64,000 nt of DNA, from positions 806,001 through 870,000 of the forward strand of contig NZ_WRXM01000001.1 of NCBI RefSeq assembly GCF_010119205.1, given 5' to 3'. Source of the DNA: Haloarcula limicola (GTDB taxonomy: Archaea > Halobacteriota > Halobacteria > Halobacteriales > Haloarculaceae). Made by a program: the position numbers and the translations under genes. The notes beneath the pieces were generated by a model. The model saw only the letters and a list, made by a program, of their open reading frames with translations, did not search any database and had not been told where the DNA came from. This document shows positions 58,956 to 64,000 of the stretch, one piece after another (position 1 is the stretch's first letter; each line of letters starts with the position of its first letter).

Positions 58956-60224
58956 ATGGACCAGGACCGACACGAGCGTCTCGTCGGCTTTCGGCGGGAC
59001 CTCCATCGCTATCCCGAACCCGCGTGGTGTGAGTTCTACACGACGAGTCGCGTCGTCGAGGAAGTCGAGCGAATCGGCGTCGACCGGCTGCGCCTCGGCC
59101 CGGAGATACTGGACGGCGACGCCCGGATGGCCCTCCCCGACGAGTCGGTACTGGCGGAGTGGCACGAGCGAGCGCGCGAAGCGGGGGCGCGCGAGGACGT
59201 CCTCGACGCCTGTGCCGGCGGCTACACGGGCGCGCTGGCGACCATCGAGCGCGGCGAGGGGCCGACTGTCGCGCTCCGGGTCGATATCGACGCGCTCCCG
59301 ATCACCGAGTCCGAGGGGGTCACGCACGCGCCGGCCGACGCCGGGTTCCGCTCGGCCAACGAGGGGTACATGCATGCCTGCGGCCACGACGCCCACGCGA
59401 CCATCGGTATCGGCGTCCTCGAAGCGGTCGCCGAGAGCGACTTCTCGGGGACCTTCCACGTCCTCTTTCAACCGGCCGAGGAGGTCATCGGCGGCGCGAA
59501 GGCCGTCGTCGAGAGCGGCGTCTTAGACGACGTGGACCGCCTGCTCGCGGTTCACATCGGGCTGGACCACCCGACCGGCGAGATCGTCGCCGGCGTCGGG
59601 GGGTTCCTCGCGGTGCGGCAGTTCGAGGCGACGTTTTCCGGCGAATCGGCTCACGCCGGCGGCCATCCGGCACAGGGCCGGGACGCGGTGCAGGCGCTGG
59701 CGACGGCCGTCCAGAATCTCCACGCCATCCGGCGGCACGGCGAGGGCGACACCCGAATCAACACCGGCGTCGTCGAGGGCGGGACCGCGACGAACATCGT
59801 CCCGGAGTCGGCCCGCATCGAGGGGGAGGTCCGCGGCGAGACCACCCATCTGAAGGAGTACATGAGCGAGCGCGCCGACACGGTGGTCGAGCACGCCGCG
59901 AAGATGCACGACTGCGAGTCGAGCGTCGAGACGACGGCCGAAGCGCCCAGCGCCGAGAGCGACGCGGAACTGGCCGACGTGGTCTACGCCGCCGCGGGCG
60001 AGACCACCGGCGTCGATTCGCGCCTCCGCAGCGCCGAACTCGGCGGCAGCGAGGACGCCACCTACCTGATGGACCGCGTCCAGCGCCGCGGCGGGCTGGC
60101 CACGTTCGTCGGCGTCGGCACCGACCACCCCGGCGGCCACCACACGCCCACCTTCGACGTGGACGAGCGGTCGCTCGCCATCGGTATCGAGACGCTCGCC
60201 GACGCGATCACTCGGCTGGACTGA
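58956..60224 (+). CDS. M20D-family amidohydrolase / metallopeptidase
   Basis: A 422-residue zinc-dependent amidohydrolase. RRDLHRYPEPAW at the start, ALRVDIDALPI, HACGHDAHATIG (metal His/Asp), FQPAEEVIGGAKAVVESG and the dimerisation domain with AHAGGHPAQGRDAV identify the M20D group, which includes N-acyl-amino acid, indole-acetyl-amino acid and aminobenzoyl-glutamate hydrolases. The late HPGGHHTPTFDVDE supplies the last metal ligand. Its exact substrate is unknown. A TATA box TTATAAG is 28 bases upstream, giving a leaderless message. Confidence 0.9.
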   Translation: MDQDRHERLVGFRRDLHRYPEPAWCEFYTTSRVVEEVERIGVDRLRLGPEILDGDARMALPDESVLAEWHERAREAGAREDVLDACAGGYTGALATIERGEGPTVALRVDIDALPITESEGVTHAPADAGFRSANEGYMHACGHDAHATIGIGVLEAVAESDFSGTFHVLFQPAEEVIGGAKAVVESGVLDDVDRLLAVHIGLDHPTGEIVAGVGGFLAVRQFEATFSGESAHAGGHPAQGRDAVQALATAVQNLHAIRRHGEGDTRINTGVVEGGTATNIVPESARIEGEVRGETTHLKEYMSERADTVVEHAAKMHDCESSVETTAEAPSAESDAELADVVYAAAGETTGVDSRLRSAELGGSEDATYLMDRVQRRGGLATFVGVGTDHPGGHHTPTFDVDERSLAIGIETLADAITRLD

Positions 60225-60245
60225 ATCGCCGAGACGGGGCAATCC

Positions 60246-60734
60246 TCAGACTTGCGGCCCGGTCCAGCGGGCCAGCCGAACGGTCTGACCGTTGGTCGGC
60301 GACGCCCACCGAACGGTCACCGTCGCCGCCGAGAGGTCCAGATTCGCGACGCTCACGACCGTCGAGCCGTCGAGCGTGACCTGCTGTCCGGCGCTGACGG
60401 ACGACCCGGGGCCGAAGGCGGGGAACGCGTCGAACCCGTACTCCCCGTTCGGGTCTGACGACGCCGACGCGCCGCTGACGACGAGCGAGACGTCGCCCGC
60501 GGTCAGCGTGTCGCCGCTGGCGTGACGTATCGAAAGCGAGTCCGACCCCCCGACGTCGCGGTCGTAGTCGAAATCGAACGCGGTCTGTGGCGTCCGCCCC
60601 TTCGAGTCCTCGCCGATGCCGTACGCGAGCATCGCCGTCGTCGCCGCCAGCAACAGCGCGATCGCGACGAGCAGGACGACGCCGACGACTGGCGAAACCG
60701 CTCTGTTCCGCGTGTCGTACGTCGCTCCTGTCAT
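60246..60734 (-). CDS. Archaeal type IV pilin-like protein
   Basis: A 162-residue secreted pilin. The class III signal region is RAVSPVVGVVLLVAIALLLAATTAML (about 11-36), the conserved archaeal pilin N-terminal domain cleaved by PibD before the hydrophobic helix. The remainder is a small beta-rich acidic head domain with Ser/Thr/Gly content, ending TVRLARWTGPQV. Such pilins serve adhesion or surface filaments. It is convergent with the M20 gene. No assembly ATPase or PilC gene lies in the window. Confidence 0.88.
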   Translation of the reverse strand: MTGATYDTRNRAVSPVVGVVLLVAIALLLAATTAMLAYGIGEDSKGRTPQTAFDFDYDRDVGGSDSLSIRHASGDTLTAGDVSLVVSGASASSDPNGEYGFDAFPAFGPGSSVSAGQQVTLDGSTVVSVANLDLSAATVTVRWASPTNGQTVRLARWTGPQV

Positions 60735-60911
60735 CGTGAACCCCTCGCACCCGCAGGTGGCAGAACGGATCGGTCGATGCGTCACATCGCTGCCCCTGAC
60801 CCCGACGGCACTGTCCGCCCCCACGCCCAGTGCGATTGGTCGTGATTTCGTCGGTATAGAGAATAAACGTTCGGACGCTATCGGAAGCCGTTTTTCGGCG
60901 CGGCGGCCGGC

Positions 60912-62285
60912 TCAGTACTTCGCTTCCGCGTCGGTGACCTCGTAGATGTCGTCCATGATGGCGTCGCGTTCGCGCTGCCACGCCGCGAAGCCGCCGGGGT
61001 CGCTCGGGTAGCGCTCGTAGTGGTCGAGCAGTCGGTCGGCGAGGTTCTTCGTCTGGTAGAGGTCGTAGATGGTCCCCCAGTGGCCGAAGCTCTTCATCGC
61101 CATCTTGACCTTCAGCCCGAAACTGACGCTCGTCGAGCCGCCGTACAGCGCCTCGGCGAGTTTCTCGCCCGGGAGCGCCGCCAGCAAGCCCATCAAGTCG
61201 TCCACGTCGTAGGCCGTCGTGAAGATGTTGTAGACGTCCAAGGCGGCGTAGCGCGCGCCGAAGTGGTCCATCACGTCGACGTTGTACTCCCAGAGCGCGC
61301 TCTCGTCGCCGGTGCGGCCGTCCTCGATTGCCTCGATGGCCTGCTCGGCGGCGTACTTCCCGGCGTAGGCCGCGCCCGCGATGCCGCCGCCGGTGGTCGG
61401 GTTGACGTGGCCCGCCGCGTCGCCGACGGCCATGAAGCCGGGTGCGACCGCCGAGTCGTAGGGCCGCCGGGTCGGGAGCGCCGCGCCGAGTTTGTCCTGC
61501 ACTTCCGCGCCCCGGAACTCCTCGCGGTTCCGGAGGTCGGCTTTCAGGTCGTCGACCAGTTCCATCGGCTCCTCGTTCATCTGGAAGCCGAGTCCGGCGT
61601 TGATCTCGGTCTCGGTGCGGGGGAAGTACCAGAGGTAGCCCGCCGACCGTTCGGTGGGCTTGAACACCAGCGCGTCGTCCCACTCGACCGGTTCGTCCAC
61701 CTCGATGATCTCCCGGTAAGCCGAGCAGAACTGCGAGTACCGGACGTTCGTATCGAACGTGGCGTCCTCTAGCTCCGTCTTGTCCTGCAGCAGCGAGAGC
61801 GCGCCGGCCGCGTCGACGACGATGTCGGCCTCGTAGGTGGTAGGGTCGCCTTTCCGGACGGCTCTCACGCCGGTCACCTCGCCGTCGTCCGACTGGATCA
61901 CGTCCTGGACGACGGTGTCGTAGTGGAACTCCGCGCCGGCGTCCTCCGCGCCGGCGATGAGACAGCGGCCGTACTCCCAGCGGTCGATGACGGCGAGTTC
62001 GCCCGGCACTGGGATCTCCAAGACGGTGTCTTCCTGTGGAATCTCGAAGCGCCCGTGGTCGACGCCCGTGTTCGTGAAGGCCGGTTCGAGCCGGGACTTC
62101 GGGATGGCCTCCGGGAAGTCGCTGGCTCCCTTCAGCGCGTCCCCGCAGGCGATGTGGCCCGCCTCCTCGGCGTCCTTGCGCTCGACGACGACGACGTCGT
62201 AGCCGGCGTCGGCGACCGTCGCGGCCGCGTAACACCCCGACGTCCCCGCCCCGACGACGGCCACGTCGCATTGGTGTGTGGTCAT
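60912..62285 (-). CDS. Geranylgeranyl reductase family FAD enzyme
   Basis: A 457-residue flavoprotein of the digeranylgeranylglycerophospholipid reductase group, which saturates isoprenoid chains of archaeal membrane lipids or quinones. The FAD site VVGAGTSGCYAA is at 10-21, VVVERKD follows, and GHIACGDALKGASDFPE, VDAAGALS and AVGDAAGHVNPTTGGGIAGA complete the family pattern. At 457 residues it is slightly longer than the 400-residue norm. It is divergent from a ferredoxin gene that could donate electrons. Confidence 0.9.
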   Translation of the reverse strand: MTTHQCDVAVVGAGTSGCYAAATVADAGYDVVVVERKDAEEAGHIACGDALKGASDFPEAIPKSRLEPAFTNTGVDHGRFEIPQEDTVLEIPVPGELAVIDRWEYGRCLIAGAEDAGAEFHYDTVVQDVIQSDDGEVTGVRAVRKGDPTTYEADIVVDAAGALSLLQDKTELEDATFDTNVRYSQFCSAYREIIEVDEPVEWDDALVFKPTERSAGYLWYFPRTETEINAGLGFQMNEEPMELVDDLKADLRNREEFRGAEVQDKLGAALPTRRPYDSAVAPGFMAVGDAAGHVNPTTGGGIAGAAYAGKYAAEQAIEAIEDGRTGDESALWEYNVDVMDHFGARYAALDVYNIFTTAYDVDDLMGLLAALPGEKLAEALYGGSTSVSFGLKVKMAMKSFGHWGTIYDLYQTKNLADRLLDHYERYPSDPGGFAAWQRERDAIMDDIYEVTDAEAKY

Positions 62286-62380
62286 GCACCCTCGTCTTCA
62301 CCCCAGAGAGAAAATCGTTCCGACTGGCGGAACCGGTCGGTATCGCCGGGTCACGGCGGAATACGGACTGTCGTAGGTCA

Positions 62381-62420
62381 TTTCGGTATTGTACCGCCAC
62401 GGGAATGGTACATACCGAAA
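62381..62420. promoter_or_regulatory. Inverted repeat between geranylgeranyl reductase and ferredoxin genes
   Basis: TTTCGGTATTGTACC (62381-62395) is inverted at 62407-62420 (GGTACATACCGAAA), with one extra base in the left arm and an 11-base spacer. It lies in the divergent intergenic region, upstream of the ferredoxin TATA-like GTATAAAG (62434), and is probably an operator. Confidence 0.55.
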
Positions 62421-62476
62421 AACGGCGACAACAGTCCGTATAAAGAGTTTTCCCGAGGGGTTTCGAACGCCGACGT

Positions 62477-62806
62477 ATGACCGACTACACCGTCGAGTTC
62501 GTGGGGACGGGCGAGGAGATCACCGTCTCCGAGAAGGAGACCATCCTCTCGCGCTGTATCGAGGAGGGAATCGCACAGGAGTACTCCTGTCGCGTGGGGA
62601 TGTGCCTCGCCTGTTCGGCCGAGATCGTCGAGGGCGAGGTGACCCAACCCGCCGCGCGCGGACTCACCGAGCGAGAGCGCGAGGACTTCGCACTGACCTG
62701 TATGGCCCGTCCCGCGTCGGATCTGCGCCTCGACCGGGGGAAGTACCCGCCGAGCATCGAAGCGGACGCCGCGGTCGGAGACGACGCGGCCGCGGCCGAC
62801 GACTGA
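62477..62806 (+). CDS. [2Fe-2S] ferredoxin
   Basis: A 109-residue plant-type ferredoxin. Cluster ligands are C38, C43, C46 (SCRVGMCLAC) and C75 (ALTCMA), the standard CxxxxCxxC...C spacing. It lacks the long N-terminal acidic insertion of the major haloarchaeal ferredoxin (about 128 residues), so it is a second type. Its divergent neighbour is geranylgeranyl reductase, an enzyme class that can use reduced ferredoxin, so a shared role in lipid saturation is plausible. An acidic Ala/Asp tail ends the protein. Confidence 0.92.
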   Translation: MTDYTVEFVGTGEEITVSEKETILSRCIEEGIAQEYSCRVGMCLACSAEIVEGEVTQPAARGLTEREREDFALTCMARPASDLRLDRGKYPPSIEADAAVGDDAAAADD

Positions 62807-62992
62807 AACTCGGATACGAGTTGTCAGTCCCGTAATTTTCGGTTAGAAAGGGCTTTAGTCTATTTTGCCCTCTCTTAGGCCTCAGTTTGGATGGCTAACA
62901 GGAAGGACAGACCCTATATGCACGTGGTCCCTATAGTGGGATGACAGCAGCGTCAGCGGACGGCCGTCGACGATTGACACACGCTCCCAACC

Positions 62993-63595
62993 ATGACCAG
63001 CCGCGTATACAGACTCCACTCGACGCTAGAACTGCCACTGGAAGATACATACGACTTTTTCGAGGATCCCGATCTGCCCGAGGAAATCGAGAGTATCGAC
63101 ATCACCCGCCGGAACAACACGCTCATCGTCAGCGCCGTCGCCACCGACGAGAGCATGAGCAAGTACACGCCGACGGCCCAGCTCAAGGCCAGCGTCACCG
63201 AGAACCGGGTGTACGAGGAGGACCCCGACGAGATGGGGCCGCCCGGTGCCGCAAGCACCGGGTCGACGGGCGGCGGCCCGCAGTGGGGCGCGCTCGAAGA
63301 GGAAGAGGAGGAGATCGAATCGGAACTCGTCGAGTACGCCTGCTTCAAGGGCGACCGCGAGACGGTCCTCCAGAACACGGCGCTCCAGTACGCCATGTTC
63401 GAGGTCCTCTGTGAGGTCGCGAAAGTCGCCGAGAAGGGGACGCTGACCGCTATCGCCTCGGTCGACGACGAGCTCGAAGCGATCCGTATCGTCGACGGCG
63501 AGGAGCGCCCGGCCTCCATCAACGTCGTCGAGGACCCCGCCGAGGACGAGGAAGCCGACGGCATCAACTGGCGGGACAACGAGTTCATCAGCTAA
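62993..63595 (+). CDS. Conserved haloarchaeal hypothetical protein (DUF7110-like)
   Basis: A 200-residue acidic protein: MTSRVYRLHSTLELPLEDTY, DFFEDPDLPEEIESIDITRRNNTLIVSAVA, then a Gly/Glu-rich linker (about 90-110) and LVEYACFKGDRETVLQNTALQYAMFEVLCEVAK. I believe it belongs to a haloarchaea-only family (DUF7110), but this is from memory. There is no catalytic motif or membrane segment. TATA-like CTATATG and CTATAG elements lie 50-80 bases upstream. Confidence 0.72.
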   Translation: MTSRVYRLHSTLELPLEDTYDFFEDPDLPEEIESIDITRRNNTLIVSAVATDESMSKYTPTAQLKASVTENRVYEEDPDEMGPPGAASTGSTGGGPQWGALEEEEEEIESELVEYACFKGDRETVLQNTALQYAMFEVLCEVAKVAEKGTLTAIASVDDELEAIRIVDGEERPASINVVEDPAEDEEADGINWRDNEFIS

Positions 63596-63611
63596 TTCTG
63601 CTGCCGCGGTT

Positions 63612-64000
63612 TCAGACGTTCGCTAGCTCCCGGCCAGCCACCCGCTCGGCGATTTCGAGGGTGATCGTCGCCTCGACGTAGGCCGCGACGAGGATCATCG
63701 CGGCGGCGACGGCGACCAGCCACCCCGCCTCGCGGAAATCGCGTTCGGTCACCAGTTCGTCTTCGAGGCCGCGGAGGTAGCGCACGGTCAGCCGCGCGAA
63801 GCGGAGCCCCACGGCGGCGACGATGAGCAGCGCCGGAATTTCTATGACGCCGTGGGGAACGATGAGCGCGGCGACGACGGTCGGCTCGACCTGCTGGACC
63901 GCGAGACCGACGACGGCACCGATGAGAAGCCCGTTCAGGACGAGCGCCAGGACGGTGACGATGCCGAGCGAGACAGCCCCGAGCAGCATCACGAACATCG
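63612..64000 (-). CDS. SpoIIM-family membrane protein, C-terminal part (runs off the right edge)
   Basis: The C-terminal 129 or so residues of a stage II sporulation protein M-like (DUF95) membrane protein. FVMLLGAVSLGIVTVLALVLNGLLIGAVVG, VPHGVIEIPALLIVAAVGLRF and the final helix LVAVAAAMILVAAYVEATI are typical, with three or four helices in view. The methionine at 63998 is probably internal, since the family is about 190-330 residues. Archaeal members are of unknown function, perhaps membrane remodelling or transport. Confidence 0.82.
   Translation of the reverse strand, partial: MFVMLLGAVSLGIVTVLALVLNGLLIGAVVGLAVQQVEPTVVAALIVPHGVIEIPALLIVAAVGLRFARLTVRYLRGLEDELVTERDFREAGWLVAVAAAMILVAAYVEATITLEIAERVAGRELANV

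Noticed and set aside
62941-63414. 157-codon plus-strand frame overlapping the DUF7110-like gene
   Set aside because: It is an out-of-frame, Arg/His-rich shadow, and the acidic frame from 62993 is the coding one.
1-64000. CRISPR array or cas genes
   Set aside because: No regularly spaced repeats of 25-40 bases occur. Repeats found are hairpin elements or single duplications.
1-64000. tRNA, rRNA or transposase genes
   Set aside because: No cloverleaf-like stretches or rRNA segments were recognised in the intergenic regions, and no frame carries a transposase or integrase motif.

Overview
The window is a stretch of chromosome from an extremely halophilic archaeon (class Halobacteria). The signs are high GC, strongly acidic proteins, short or leaderless promoters with TATA boxes about 26-30 bases before the start codon, FtsZ1 near SecE and Spt5/NusG, geranylgeranyl reductase, archaeal S-adenosylmethionine synthetase, and many protein families known only from haloarchaea. 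A complete methylaspartate-cycle cluster (31289-37884) points to the Haloarcula-like branch rather than to haloarchaea that use the glyoxylate bypass. That placement is inference from family knowledge, because no database was searched.

Layout. 1-2.7 kb: the pyrB-pyrI pair, a MinD-like ATPase and a KaiC/RecA-fold protein with a ruined P-loop. 2.7-5.1 kb: a small accessory patch with two copies of a hairpin-rich dispersed element, a long palindromic block, an AbrB/PIN toxin-antitoxin pair with its own operator, and an FKBP gene whose 3' end is duplicated around the second element. 5.2-12.6 kb: housekeeping and metabolic genes (threonine dehydratase, CYTH protein, SAM synthetase, AhpD-like, Rieske protein, saccharopine-dehydrogenase-like protein, Tat-exported alpha-amylase). 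12.7-17 kb: chorismate-using pabB-pabA-pabC operon, a helix-hairpin-helix protein and shikimate dehydrogenase. 17-23 kb: cation exchanger, D-aminoacyl-tRNA deacylase, ftsZ1, a phasin-like coiled-coil protein, secE and spt5. 23-31 kb: two ABC exporters around a PHP protein, DUF457 protein, CinA-like amidase and an aminotransferase.

31-38 kb: the methylaspartate cycle. mutS-mutE-mal-mch-mcl run leftward as one overlapping operon, and the CoA-transferase mct runs rightward from the same AT-rich promoter region. Together they turn glutamate into methylaspartate, mesaconate, mesaconyl-CoA, methylmalyl-CoA and finally glyoxylate plus propionyl-CoA, allowing growth on acetyl-CoA sources. A third structured repeat lies at 37970-38100.

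38-46 kb: an XPD-like helicase, a 53-residue zinc protein, a Get3/ArsA ATPase, an SDR protein lacking its catalytic tyrosine, endonuclease V, an AN1-rhomboid protease and a receiver-PAS protein. 46-49 kb: a low-GC island holding a 43-residue membrane peptide and the 3' end of a 691-residue CHAT-domain (caspase-like) protease gene, which is the best candidate for an undescribed system. 49-64 kb: PolX, Mut7-C protein, a conserved gene split by an in-frame stop, a MacB-like transporter operon, DUF5797 and DUF5787 genes (the latter looks like an Fe-S nuclease), Nudix, S10 paralogue, M20 hydrolase, pilin, geranylgeranyl reductase, ferredoxin and a SpoIIM fragment. No tRNA, rRNA, CRISPR array or transposase gene was seen.
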